Positions 37,815-45,633 of a DNA stretch of 64,000 bases are shown here, one piece after another. Position 1 is the first letter of the stretch, and every line of letters starts with the position of its first letter. This DNA is from Candidatus Merdivicinus excrementipullorum (lineage in GTDB: Bacteria; Bacillota; Clostridia; Oscillospirales; Ruminococcaceae), in NCBI GenBank assembly GCA_018716725.1, contig DVJP01000066.1:23914-87913 (forward strand), written 5' to 3'. The position numbers and the translations under genes were made by a program. The notes below the pieces were generated by a model that saw nothing but the letters and a program-made list of their open reading frames with translations, had not been told where the DNA came from and did not search any database.

Positions 37815-37841
37815 AAGCCAGCGCCGGAAAGACGCTGGCTT
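37815..37841. terminator. Bidirectional terminator between lysS and the convergent minus-strand genes
   Basis: AAGCCAGCG (37815-37823) pairs with CGCTGGCTT (37833-37841). The minus-strand side runs into TTTCTTTCATT, the plus side into CTGTTAT, so termination should be better for the minus-strand gene. Confidence 0.65.
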
Positions 37842-37857
37842 CTGTTATGGGGGAGGG

Positions 37858-38199
37858 TTATTCAGTGGGTTCGGCAATGGGTTTGCTGCACCCGGTGCAG
37901 ATATCCTCTGCGGAGGCGTCGTTGCAGCTGACGAAGGTGTCGCCCACCTCGGCTACAGCGCCGAATTCTACGGGGACAGCCACGCAGATATCCTGGGCCA
38001 GGGTAAAGACGCAGGCGCCGTTTTTCTCCCCGTCGCAGCTGATCTTGCCGGGGATGACAACAGGCTCCCCGCAGCATTTGGTGTAGGTGTGGCCCGTCTT
38101 GGCGAAGGGGGTAACGGTTACCGGCACGCAGATGGAAGCGGACTGGTATCCCACAGCGGGACAGGTCTGATTGTCTGTCAGGATCTCATTGGTTTCCAT
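37858..38199 (-). CDS. Cys-rich small protein of unknown function
   Basis: The 113-residue protein starts at ATG 38199 behind a near-perfect AAAGGAGGT. It has eight cysteines, including the pair in YTKCCGEPVV and the late CNDASAEDICTGC. It has no signal peptide or membrane segment. The middle is beta-rich (ICVPVTVTPF, ACVFTLAQDICVAVPVEFGAVAEVGD). I recall similar uncharacterised clostridial proteins. A role as spore-coat or metal-binding protein is only a guess. It is separated from the aldolase gene upstream by a terminator. Confidence 0.72.
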   Translation of the reverse strand: METNEILTDNQTCPAVGYQSASICVPVTVTPFAKTGHTYTKCCGEPVVIPGKISCDGEKNGACVFTLAQDICVAVPVEFGAVAEVGDTFVSCNDASAEDICTGCSKPIAEPTE

Positions 38200-38308
38200 T
38201 GGGAAAACCTCCTTTCTGTTTGGGATAGTGCATCTTATTCCAAAAGAGGCTGTCCGGTGCTTCCCCTAAAAAGCGCCGCCTTTTTCCCGGAAAAAGGTCC
38301 CGTTCCCC

Positions 38309-38338
38309 AAAACAAAGGCCCGCCGTGAAACGGCAGGC
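38309..38338 (-). terminator. Terminator of the aldolase gene
   Basis: On the minus strand GCCTGCCGT pairs with ACGGCGGGC (plus-strand 38318-38338) over a TTC loop and runs into CTTTGTTTT. Confidence 0.7.
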
Positions 38339-38356
38339 GGAGAGAATCCCCAAAAC

Positions 38357-39046
38357 TTATTTGGAGGGGTATTTTTTGTAGCCGGGATGGCGGCCGGTGA
38401 CCTTATAGTAGTGTTTCCGCAGGTACAGGAGCTTGTCGATCTGCTCCATGGGGATTTCCTTAGCCCCGCCCAGCAGATGGGCGTTTAAGCTGATTTTGGC
38501 GTACAGCTCTAAGGTTTCCATGCGGTAATAGGCGGTGAGCAGGTCCGCCCCCACAGTCAGTGCGCCGTGGTTTTGCAAAAGCAGCACATCGTGGTCCTGA
38601 AGGTAGGGGGTGATGGCCTCGGGCACCTCGTCGGTGGAGGGGGTGCCGTAAGGGGTCAGGGGGATGGAACCGATGGCGATAACCGTTTCAATCATGGAGT
38701 ATTCGTCCAGGCTTTTTCCCGCAACCGCGTAGCCGGTGGCAGTGGGGGGATGGGCGTGGACAACGCCGTTTACGTCGGGGCGCTCCCGGTAGCAACGCAG
38801 GTGCATCTTGATTTCGGAAGAAGGCTTGTAGCCGGGCTGGCCGTCCAAAACCTCGCCTTTGTCGTTAATTAAGACCAGCTTTTCCGGGGTGATAAAGCTC
38901 TTGCTGATGCCGGTGGGAGTGGCCAAAAAGGTGCCGTCCTCCAAGCGGACGGAAACATTGCCGTCGTTGGCGGCAACCCAGCCTAACTGCCACATTTTGT
39001 GGCAGACATCACAGATTTGTTCTTTGATTTCACAAATATCCTGCAT
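38357..39046 (-). CDS. Class II aldolase, L-fuculose-phosphate aldolase type
   Basis: The 229-residue protein belongs to the class II aldolase/adducin family. Zinc ligands His98 and His100 (VVHAHPP) and His160 (LLQNHGAL) and catalytic Glu78 (PSSEIKMHL) are present. The PSSE motif follows L-fuculose-1-phosphate aldolase rather than ribulose-phosphate 4-epimerase. It would split a deoxysugar 1-phosphate into DHAP and lactaldehyde. It has its own promoter and terminator. The fucose-isomerase-like gene is 12 kb away. Rhamnulose- or ribulose-phosphate specificity remains possible. Confidence 0.85.
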   Translation of the reverse strand: MQDICEIKEQICDVCHKMWQLGWVAANDGNVSVRLEDGTFLATPTGISKSFITPEKLVLINDKGEVLDGQPGYKPSSEIKMHLRCYRERPDVNGVVHAHPPTATGYAVAGKSLDEYSMIETVIAIGSIPLTPYGTPSTDEVPEAITPYLQDHDVLLLQNHGALTVGADLLTAYYRMETLELYAKISLNAHLLGGAKEIPMEQIDKLLYLRKHYYKVTGRHPGYKKYPSK

Positions 39047-39097
39047 AATCAGCGCTCCTTTGACGTTGTACGGGAAATTGCGGCCCGTTTTGCTTTT

Positions 39098-39127
39098 ATT
39101 ATACTCGGAAAAAGAGGTTCTTGTAAA
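39098..39127 (-). promoter_or_regulatory. Promoter of the class II aldolase gene
   Basis: On the minus strand TTTACA (39122-39127) and TATAAT (39098-39103) are 18 bp apart, about 50 bp before the ATG. Confidence 0.65.
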
Positions 39128-39284
39128 TACCTGGGATAAATTTTTATAAGAAAATAGAAAAAATTAAGCATTTTCACGATGAATCCGCCGCTTTTTCAGG
39201 GGATTTTGGGAGAATCCGGGAGGCTTCGGCTTTTCTGCACAAAAGGCGTACGGGGAAAATAGGCGATTTGTGGAGTATTATGCC

Positions 39285-39313
39285 TTGCCAAAAAGCTAAA
39301 GATGCTTTAAAAT
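39285..39313 (+). promoter_or_regulatory. Promoter of the purE operon
   Basis: TTGCCA (39285-39290) and TAAAAT (39308-39313) are separated by 17 bp. Its hexamers closely resemble those of the miaB promoter. It gives a purE leader of about 230 nt. Confidence 0.7.
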
Positions 39314-39319
39314 AAAAGT

Positions 39320-39500
39320 AGCCTGTTTTACAGGATGGATTACAGAATGAGCCTGAAAGGCCGGAAGGAGGACGTCTGCATTGAAAACATTCGGGGCAGG
39401 ACGGCGCTTGGAGCTTTCCGGGGGATTTCTGCACGTTGTAAGGGATGCCCGCTGAAGGGATTTTGCTGCGATTTTTGAAAGGGTCGCGGCTTTTTCATTT
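39320..39500 (+). promoter_or_regulatory. Structured purE leader with intrinsic terminator, class not recognised
   Basis: Between promoter and purE the RNA can form CCTGT/ACAGG, GCC/GGC, and a two-tier stem: CCGGAAGG (39361-39368) with CTTTCCGG (39414-39421), enclosing GTCTGC (39374-39379) with GCAGGAC (39396-39402). It ends in a terminator at 39465-39490. I do not see the conserved cores of the purine, PRPP/ykkC, ZTP or THF riboswitches. The outer stem hides part of the Shine-Dalgarno of a 24-codon leader ORF. Confidence 0.55.
39381..39455 (+). CDS. Candidate leader peptide upstream of purE (24 codons)
   Basis: TTG at 39381 lies 9 nt after GGAAGGAGG and opens a 24-codon frame ending at TGA 39453-39455, ten nt before the terminator stem. 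Four of its 24 residues are arginine (MKTFGAGRRLELSGGF then LHVVRDAR). A ribosome stopping at the TGA would cover the 5' arm of the terminator. This geometry fits translation-coupled antitermination, but coding is unproven. Confidence 0.3.
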   Translation: MKTFGAGRRLELSGGFLHVVRDAR

Positions 39501-39502
39501 TT
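39465..39502 (+). terminator. Intrinsic terminator in the purE leader (attenuator candidate)
   Basis: GCTGCGA (39465-39471) pairs with TCGCGGC (39484-39490), one G-U pair included, over a 12-nt loop and is followed by TTTTTCATTTTTT. It lies about 50 nt before purE and after its promoter, so it must be read through for purine gene expression. Confidence 0.7.
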
Positions 39503-39551
39503 TGCGGCGTCGGATTTTTAAACAGGGAAAACAAAAACGGAGGAATGGAAG

Positions 39552-40049
39552 ATGTCCAAAAAAGTTGCAGTGATTATGGGCAGCGACAGCGACTGGGGTA
39601 CTGTCAAAAAGGGCGTTGCCGTCTTGAAGGAATACGGCGTGGAAACCGAGGTCCATGTAATGAGCGCCCACAGAACGCCGGCAGCGGCGGCGGAGTTTGC
39701 CTCCAAAGCCAAGGAGAACGGTTTTGGCGTCATTATTGCCGCAGCGGGCATGGCCGCCCATTTGGCAGGCGTCCTGGCCGCCCATACCACTCTGCCGGTC
39801 ATCGGCATCCCCATTAAATCGGCGGCGCTGGACGGCATGGACGCGCTGCTGGCCACCGTCATGATGCCGAAAGGGATCCCCGTGGCCACCGTCGCCATTG
39901 ACGGCGCGGCAAACGCCGCTTATCTGGCTGTCCAAATGCTGGCCCTTTCCGACGAGGGCTTAAGCGGCAAGCTGGAGGCTGCGAAAAAACAGATGGCGGA
40001 AGAAGTAATGGCCAAGGACGCGAAGCTCCAGGCAGAAGTCAACGATTGA
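39552..40049 (+). CDS. purE: N5-carboxyaminoimidazole ribonucleotide mutase
   Basis: The 165-residue protein has the signature MGSDSDWGTVKKG and the catalytic-site MSAHRTP. It is a class I PurE by length and by motif, converting N5-CAIR to CAIR. An out-of-frame ATG at 39545 is ignored; GGAGGAA serves ATG 39552. It is the first gene of the purE-purF-purM-purN run. Confidence 0.95.
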   Translation: MSKKVAVIMGSDSDWGTVKKGVAVLKEYGVETEVHVMSAHRTPAAAAEFASKAKENGFGVIIAAAGMAAHLAGVLAAHTTLPVIGIPIKSAALDGMDALLATVMMPKGIPVATVAIDGAANAAYLAVQMLALSDEGLSGKLEAAKKQMAEEVMAKDAKLQAEVND

Positions 40050-40068
40050 TTGTAAGGAGGACCATACT

Positions 40069-41475
40069 TTGGGCGGTTTTTTTGGCGTCGTTTCCAAGAA
40101 CGACTGTGTAATGGACTTGTTTTTCGGCGTGGACTATCACTCCCACCTGGGGACCCGCCGGGGCGGTATGGCTGTTTATTCCGACGAAGGGTTTGAACGG
40201 GCTATCCACAATATCGAAAATTCCCCTTTCCGGACAAAATTTGAAAAGGACGCGGGGGAGATGCACGGGAATATGGGCATCGGCTGCATCAGCGACTACG
40301 AGCCGCAGCCTTTGATCGTCCGTTCTCACTTGGGCAATTACGCCATTACGACAGTAGGGCGCATCAACAATGAAAAGGAACTGGTGGAAAAGGCCCTGGA
40401 CCACAGCGGCCGCCATTTCCTGGAAATGAGCGGCGGCAAGGTCAACGCCACGGAACTGGTGGCCTCCATTATCAACGAGAAGGAGGATTTGGTTTCCGGC
40501 TTGCAGTATGCCCAGAAGGTCATCGACGGCTCCATGAGCATCCTGCTGCTGACAAAAGACGGTGTTTACGCCGCCCGGGACAAGGCAGGCCGGACCCCCA
40601 TCATTCTGGGCAGCAAGGAGGACGCCGTCTGCGCTTCCTTTGAGTCCTTCTCTTACCTGAACTTGGGCTACGCCCCTTTGCGGGAGCTTGGCCCCGGGGA
40701 AATCGTTCTCATTGACAAGGACTTGAATGTCCAGGTCAAGGCGGCCCCCCGGGACAAAATGAAAATCTGCGCCTTCCTGTGGATTTACTACGGCTACCCC
40801 ACCTCCTGCTACGAGGGGGTCAACGTGGAAGCCATGCGCAACCGCTGCGGCGAAATTATGGCCAAAAACGACCATGTGGAAGTGGACTATGTGGCGGGCA
40901 TCCCGGATTCCGGCACCCCCCACGCCGTTGGCTACGCCAACGCTTCCGGCTACCCCTTTGCCCGGCCCTTTATCAAATACACCCCCACCTGGCCCCGCAG
41001 CTTTATGCCCACCAACCAGGCCATGCGGAACCTGGTGGCCCACATGAAGCTGATCCCTGTGGAAGAGCTGATCCGGGATAAACGGCTCCTTTTTATCGAC
41101 GACTCCATCGTCCGGGGAACCCAGATGGGCGGCACCGCCAAATTCCTTTACGACAGCGGCGCCAAGGAGGTCCACATCCGTTCCGCCTGCCCGCCCATCC
41201 TCTTTGGATGCAAATACTTGAACTTCTCCCGTTCCAGCTCGGAAATGGAGCTGATTACCCGCCGCACCATTATGGAACTGGAAGGCGAGGGCGGCTTTGA
41301 CCACCTGGACGAATACGCCGACAGCAAGACGGAACGGTACAAGAAAATGGTGGAAGCCATCGGCAAAAAGCTGGACTTCACTACCCTGGGCTACCAGACT
41401 TTAGACGGGATGCTGGAAGCCATCGGCCTGCCCAAAGACCAGGTCTGCACCTACTGCTGGACCGGAAAAGAATAA
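40069..41475 (+). CDS. purF: Amidophosphoribosyltransferase-like protein lacking the N-terminal Cys nucleophile
   Basis: The 468-residue protein starts at TTG 40069, 8 nt after TAAGGAGG. It has the class II glutaminase fold ([25 protein letters not shown]) and a phosphoribosyltransferase domain with [13 protein letters not shown]. Active PurF has Cys as its mature first residue; here the N-terminus reads [13 protein letters not shown] and no upstream in-frame start supplies CG(V/I)FG. The only near cysteine is residue 12. It may use free ammonia or a partner glutaminase. Operon position with purE, purM and purN supports the phosphoribosylamine step. Confidence 0.85.
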   Translation: MGGFFGVVSKNDCVMDLFFGVDYHSHLGTRRGGMAVYSDEGFERAIHNIENSPFRTKFEKDAGEMHGNMGIGCISDYEPQPLIVRSHLGNYAITTVGRINNEKELVEKALDHSGRHFLEMSGGKVNATELVASIINEKEDLVSGLQYAQKVIDGSMSILLLTKDGVYAARDKAGRTPIILGSKEDAVCASFESFSYLNLGYAPLRELGPGEIVLIDKDLNVQVKAAPRDKMKICAFLWIYYGYPTSCYEGVNVEAMRNRCGEIMAKNDHVEVDYVAGIPDSGTPHAVGYANASGYPFARPFIKYTPTWPRSFMPTNQAMRNLVAHMKLIPVEELIRDKRLLFIDDSIVRGTQMGGTAKFLYDSGAKEVHIRSACPPILFGCKYLNFSRSSSEMELITRRTIMELEGEGGFDHLDEYADSKTERYKKMVEAIGKKLDFTTLGYQTLDGMLEAIGLPKDQVCTYCWTGKE

Positions 41476-41498
41476 AGACAGGAAAAAGGAGAATCATT

Positions 41499-42536
41499 AT
41501 GAAAAGCTACAGCGATACCTACAAACAGGCGGGGGTAGACGTTACCGCCGGTTACCAAGCGGTGGAACTGATGAAGGAGCACGTCGCCCGGACTATGACC
41601 TCCTCCGTTCTGACGGGCCTTGGCGGCTTCGGCGGCCTTTATGAGCTGGACATGACCGGCATGACCCACCCGGTGCTGGTTTCCGGCACCGACGGCGTGG
41701 GCACCAAGCTGAAAATCGCCTTCCTCATGGACAAGCACGACACTGTGGGCATTGACTGCGTGGCCATGTGCGTCAACGACATCATCTGCTGCGGCGCAAA
41801 GCCCCAGTTCTTCTTAGACTATATTGCTATCGGCAAAAACGTCCCCGAAAAGGTGGCGCAGATTGTGGCCGGCGTGGCGGAAGGCTGCGTCCAGGCCGGC
41901 TGCGCCCTGGTTGGCGGCGAAACCGCCGAGCATCCCGGCATGATGCCTGCGGACGAATACGACCTGGCGGGCTTTTCCGTGGGGATTGTGGACAAGGCTA
42001 AAATCCTGGATAAAGAAACCCAGGTTCCCGGCGACGTGCTCATCGCTCTGCCTTCCTCTGGCGTCCATTCCAACGGCTTCTCCCTGGTGCGGAAGGTGTT
42101 CAACGTGGAAAACGCCGACCTGACCACCTATGTGGAGAAACTGGGCGCGCCTTTGGGCGAAACTTTGCTGACCCCCACCAAAATCTATGTGAAACCCATG
42201 TGCGCCCTCTTTGACGCCATCACCGTCAAATCCGTGGCCCACATCACCGGCGGCGGCTTCTACGAGAATATGCCCCGTGCCATTAAAGACGGCCTTTCCG
42301 CCAAGATCAAAAAATCCGACGTCCGCGTTCTGCCTATTTTCAAGCTGATTCAGCAGATGGGCAAGATTCCGGAACGGGATATGTACAACACCTTCAACAT
42401 GGGCGTGGGCATGATGGTCTGCGTGGCCAAAGAGGACGCTCAAAAGGCCCTGGAAGTGCTGAAAGCCAACGGCGAGCCGGACGCTTACATCCTGGGCGAG
42501 CTGGCGGAAGGCGACGAAGGCGTAATTTTGGAATAA
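41499..42536 (+). CDS. purM: Phosphoribosylformylglycinamidine cyclo-ligase (AIR synthetase)
   Basis: The 345-residue protein has the ATP/FGAM motif [14 protein letters not shown] and [12 protein letters not shown]. It closes the imidazole ring to form AIR. RBS AAAAAGGAG is clear, and it is 13 bp upstream of purN. Confidence 0.95.
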   Translation: MKSYSDTYKQAGVDVTAGYQAVELMKEHVARTMTSSVLTGLGGFGGLYELDMTGMTHPVLVSGTDGVGTKLKIAFLMDKHDTVGIDCVAMCVNDIICCGAKPQFFLDYIAIGKNVPEKVAQIVAGVAEGCVQAGCALVGGETAEHPGMMPADEYDLAGFSVGIVDKAKILDKETQVPGDVLIALPSSGVHSNGFSLVRKVFNVENADLTTYVEKLGAPLGETLLTPTKIYVKPMCALFDAITVKSVAHITGGGFYENMPRAIKDGLSAKIKKSDVRVLPIFKLIQQMGKIPERDMYNTFNMGVGMMVCVAKEDAQKALEVLKANGEPDAYILGELAEGDEGVILE

Positions 42537-42549
42537 GCAGGGGATTGCC

Positions 42550-43176
42550 ATGAAAAATATTGTGGTCCTGGTGTCCGGCGGCGGCACCAACTTGCAGGCC
42601 CTCATTGACGCGGAACAGCGGGGGGAAATCCCCGGCGGGAAAATTTCCTGCGTCATCTCCTCCAAACCCGGCGTTTTTGCCCTGGAACGGGCCGAAAAAG
42701 CCGGAATCCCCCACCGGGTGGTGGAGCGCAAGGCCTATCCCGACCGAGAAAGCTACTCCCAGGCCATTCTGGATGCATTAAACGAGGAAAAGGCCGACCT
42801 GGTCATTCTGGCGGGCTTTATGGTGATTCTGGACGAACGTGTCCCCAAAGCCTACCAGAACCGGATTCTCAACGTCCATCCGGCCTTAATCCCGTCCTTC
42901 TGCGGCCCCGGCTTCTACGGCCTCAAGGTCCACGAAGCGGCCCTGGCGGCGGGTGTGAAACTCACTGGCGCCACGGTGCATTTCGTCAGCGAGGTCTGCG
43001 ACGGCGGCCCCATTATTTTGCAGGGGGCTGTGCCGGTGGAAAACGACGACACCCCGGAAACCTTGCAGAAACGGGTCATGGAGGAAGTGGAGTGGAAGCT
43101 CCTGCCCAAAGCGGCGGCCCTGTTCTGCCAGGGGAAAATCACCGTGGAAAACGGCATTGCCAAGGTGCACGAATAA
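42550..43176 (+). CDS. purN: Phosphoribosylglycinamide formyltransferase
   Basis: The 208-residue protein has the GGGTNLQAL phosphate loop, the NVHPALIPSF motif with catalytic His, and TGATVHFVSEVCDGGPII. It formylates GAR with 10-formyl-THF. A purN downstream of purM is usual. A repeat cluster follows immediately after its stop. Confidence 0.95.
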   Translation: MKNIVVLVSGGGTNLQALIDAEQRGEIPGGKISCVISSKPGVFALERAEKAGIPHRVVERKAYPDRESYSQAILDALNEEKADLVILAGFMVILDERVPKAYQNRILNVHPALIPSFCGPGFYGLKVHEAALAAGVKLTGATVHFVSEVCDGGPIILQGAVPVENDDTPETLQKRVMEEVEWKLLPKAAALFCQGKITVENGIAKVHE

Positions 43177-43572
43177 CGGCGGGAGAATTTCACACACCTT
43201 CGTCTGTAGGGGCGCGCATTGCGCGCCTGCGAATCAGGTAAAACGCCGGGCCGGGCGAACACAGTTCGCCCCTACAATCCGGAACGTGACGTCCGTCGTG
43301 TAGGGGACGGGTTTCCCGTCCCGCGGATTCGGTAAAACACGGCGTAAAACAGCGGGCGGGGAGACCCCGCCCCTACAATCTGGAACGCAGCGTCCGCGTT
43401 GTAGGGGACGCTGCCCACATCGTCCCGCGAATATGGTAAAATGCGGCGTAAAACAGCGGGCGGGGAGACCCCGCCCCTACAATCTGGAACGCAGCGTCCG
43501 CGTTGTAGGGGACGATGCCCACATCGTCCCGTGAATTTGGCAAAATGCGGCGTAAAACGCCGGGCCCGGGGC
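43177..43572 (+). repeat. Cluster of seven GTAGGGG palindromes with about 100-bp composite periodicity
   Basis: Forward copies start at 43204, 43299, 43399 and 43504, reverse copies end at 43277, 43378 and 43483. Each has a near-perfect inner hairpin (for example GGCGCGCA/GCGCGCC, GGACGGG/CCCGTCC, GGCGGGG/CCCCGCC). Alternating linkers are conserved: one near TCTGGAACGCAGCGTCCGCG, the other AATTTGGTAAAATGCGGCGT-like. The unit of forward copy, linker, reverse copy, linker recurs every 100-105 bp. No gene is seen. Confidence 0.85.
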
Positions 43573-43601
43573 TTGACAGTTTCCCGCCAATTTGCTATAC
43601 T
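43573..43601 (+). promoter_or_regulatory. Sigma-A promoter of the purO-AICAR transformylase operon
   Basis: TTGACA (43573-43578) and TATACT (43596-43601), spacer 17 bp. It starts directly after the repeat cluster and about 12 bp before the riboswitch. Confidence 0.85.
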
Positions 43602-43612
43602 AATAGTGGAAA

Positions 43613-43686
43613 TTTCCGCGTGACTGACGGGTTTGTGGAGTACCACATTGGAGCGCGGAAATCAAACGCCGACCGTCTGGGCAGCC
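43613..43686 (+). ncRNA. ZTP riboswitch (pfl motif)
   Basis: P1 is TTTCCGCG (43613-43620) with CGCGGAAA (43654-43661). Inside it lie TGACTGACGG and the hairpin GTGG-AGTA-CCAC (43635-43646), followed by the GGAGCG junction. After a short linker comes GCCGACCGTCTGGGCA (43668-43683), the conserved second domain of the pfl RNA that forms the pseudoknot. This class senses ZTP/AICAR ribotide and switches on folate-dependent purine genes, which fits the AICAR-using genes downstream. Confidence 0.88.
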
Positions 43687-43708
43687 TTTTTTTAAGGTTG
43701 CCCTTTTT
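43679..43708 (+). terminator. Expression-platform terminator of the ZTP riboswitch
   Basis: GGGCAGCC (43679-43686) pairs with GGTTGCCC (43696-43703) and runs into TTTTT. Its 5' arm reuses the CTGGGC of the aptamer, so ligand-bound aptamer and terminator exclude each other. Confidence 0.85.
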
Positions 43709-43729
43709 GATTATAAAAGGAGGATTTTT

Positions 43730-44434
43730 ATGGTATCTCTGGAAAAAGAACTGCAAGGCAATACATACCCCGGCCGGGGCATTGTCATCGGCCGCAGCAG
43801 GGACGGCAAGCACGCCGTCATCGGCTACTTCATCATGGGCCGCAGCGAAAATTCCCGCAACCGTGTTTTTGTCAAGGAGCCGGACGGCATCCGCACCGAG
43901 GCTTTTGACCCGGCCAAGCTTACCGACCCCAGTCTCATTATCTACCATCCCGTCCGGGTGGTGGGGGATACCACCGTGGTCACCAACGGCGACCAAACCG
44001 ACACCGTGGCCGATTTCCTGAAAGAAGGCAAAACCTTTGAGGATGCCCTCCGCACCCGCACCTTCGAGCCGGACGGCCCCAACTGGACCCCCCGCATCTC
44101 CGGCATGGTGGAGAAAAACGGCGACTACCGCCTGTCTATTCTGAAAAGCGCCGACGGCGATGAGAATTCCACCCGCCGCTATTTCTTCGAGTATACCGCC
44201 CCCCGTGCAGGCGAAGCCCACTTTATCCACACCTATGAGCACGACGGCAATCCCATCCCCTCCTTTAAGGGAGAGCCTACCGCCGTTTCCCTGGAAAATT
44301 ACGCCTGCATCAACTGTTTCACCAACGCCCTGTGGGACAACCTGAACGCCGACAACAAGGTTTCCCTGTACACCTGCTTCATCAACCTGGAAACCGGCGA
44401 GCGCACCGAAAAAATCGTCAACAAAAACCAGTGA
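43730..44434 (+). CDS. purO: IMP cyclohydrolase, PurO type
   Basis: The 234-residue protein resembles archaeal-type PurO (IMP_cyclohyd family) rather than the N-terminal half of PurH. Features are YPGRGIVIGRSRDGKHAVIGYFIMGRSENSRNRVF-like opening strands (residues 12-46) and the FIHTYEHDGNPIPSFKGEP region. It closes the purine ring of FAICAR to IMP. AAAGGAGGA precedes the ATG; the ZTP riboswitch lies just upstream. AICAR transformylase follows after about 20 bp. Confidence 0.88.
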   Translation: MVSLEKELQGNTYPGRGIVIGRSRDGKHAVIGYFIMGRSENSRNRVFVKEPDGIRTEAFDPAKLTDPSLIIYHPVRVVGDTTVVTNGDQTDTVADFLKEGKTFEDALRTRTFEPDGPNWTPRISGMVEKNGDYRLSILKSADGDENSTRRYFFEYTAPRAGEAHFIHTYEHDGNPIPSFKGEPTAVSLENYACINCFTNALWDNLNADNKVSLYTCFINLETGERTEKIVNKNQ

Positions 44435-44455
44435 TTTTGGGAAAGGATGACTGTC

Positions 44456-45631
44456 ATGAACGAACTGGAACTGAAATACGGCTGCAACCCCAACCAGAAA
44501 CCCTCCCGCATTTTTATGCAGGACGGCAAGGACCTGCCCATCGAGGTCTTGAACGGCAAGCCCGGCTACATCAACTTCCTGGACGCATTCAACAGCTGGC
44601 AGCTGGTAAAAGAGCTGAAGGCCGCCACCGGCCTGCCCGCCGCCGCTTCCTTTAAGCACGTTTCTCCCGCCGGCGCGGCTGTGGCCGTTCCCATGAGCGA
44701 TACTTTGAAAAAAATCTACTTTGTGGATGATTTGGAGCTTTCCCCCATGGCAACCGCTTACGCACGCGCCCGCGGCGCTGACCGCATGAGCTCCTACGGC
44801 GACTGGGTGGCCCTTTCCGACACCTGCGACGAAGCCACCGCCACCCTGCTGGCCAGAGAGGTTTCCGATGGCATTATCGCCCCGGATTACACCGAAAAAG
44901 CCCTGGAAATCCTGAAAGGCAAACGCAAAGGCGGCTACAATGTGGTGAAAATCGACCCCGATTACATGCCCGCCCCTGTGGAGCACAAGGACGTGTTCGG
45001 CATCACCTTTGAGCAGGGCCGCAACGAGCTGAAAATCGACGCAGAGATGCTCAAAGAAATGCCTACCCAGAACAAAAACCTCCCTGAGGAGGCCAAACGC
45101 GACCTGGTGATCGCCCTGATCGCCTTAAAGTACACCCAGTCCAACTCCGTGTGCTACGCCAAAGACGGCCAGGCCATCGGCATCGGCGCCGGACAGCAGT
45201 CCCGTATCCACTGCACCCGTTTGGCGGGCAACAAGGCGGACATCTGGTACCTGCGCCAGCATCCCAAGGTCTTAAACCTGCCCTTTAAAAAGGACATCCG
45301 CCGCCCTGACCGGGACAACACCATTGACGTGTACATTTCCGACGATTACATGGACGTGTTGGCCGACGGCATGTGGCAGCAGTTCTTCACCCAATGCCCG
45401 GAACCTCTCTCCCGTGAGGAAAAACGCGCCTGGCTGGACACCCTCACCGGCGTGTCCCTTGGCTCCGATGCATTCTTCCCCTTCGGCGACAACATTGAGC
45501 GCGCCCACAAGAGCGGCGTAGAGTACATCGCCCAGCCCGGCGGGTCCATCCGGGACGACAACGTCATTGAAACCTGCGATAAGTACAACATCGCCATGGC
45601 CTTTACCGGCATCCGCCTGTTCCACCACTAA
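44456..45631 (+). CDS. AICAR transformylase, stand-alone (PurH C-terminal half)
   Basis: I choose ATG 44456 (391 residues), 9 nt after GGGAAAGG; ATG 44447 abuts that site. The protein matches the AICAR formyltransferase domain: LKYGCNPNQKPSRIF, SFKHVSPAGAAVAVP (catalytic Lys-His) and VCYAKDGQAIGIGAGQQSRIHCTRLAG. The cyclohydrolase half of normal PurH is missing and is replaced by PurO just upstream. Together they convert AICAR to IMP. The C-terminus SIRDDNVIETCDKYNIAM is also typical. Confidence 0.92.
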   Translation: MNELELKYGCNPNQKPSRIFMQDGKDLPIEVLNGKPGYINFLDAFNSWQLVKELKAATGLPAAASFKHVSPAGAAVAVPMSDTLKKIYFVDDLELSPMATAYARARGADRMSSYGDWVALSDTCDEATATLLAREVSDGIIAPDYTEKALEILKGKRKGGYNVVKIDPDYMPAPVEHKDVFGITFEQGRNELKIDAEMLKEMPTQNKNLPEEAKRDLVIALIALKYTQSNSVCYAKDGQAIGIGAGQQSRIHCTRLAGNKADIWYLRQHPKVLNLPFKKDIRRPDRDNTIDVYISDDYMDVLADGMWQQFFTQCPEPLSREEKRAWLDTLTGVSLGSDAFFPFGDNIERAHKSGVEYIAQPGGSIRDDNVIETCDKYNIAMAFTGIRLFHH

Positions 45632-45633
45632 GC

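Noticed and set aside
39320..39500. Known purine, PRPP (ykkC) or THF riboswitch in the purE leader
   Set aside because: I looked for their conserved core sequences and did not find them; a divergent version cannot be excluded by eye.
40039..41304. A 421-codon minus-strand frame antisense to purF
   Set aside because: Shadow of purF with no start signals or family features.
43204..43533. CRISPR-like array
   Set aside because: Repeats are alternating palindromes of variable inner sequence, linkers are conserved rather than unique, and no cas gene is near.
43441..43623. 60-codon frame within the repeat cluster (GGETPPLQ-type translation)
   Set aside because: It is the translation of a GTAGGGG palindrome and runs across the purO promoter.
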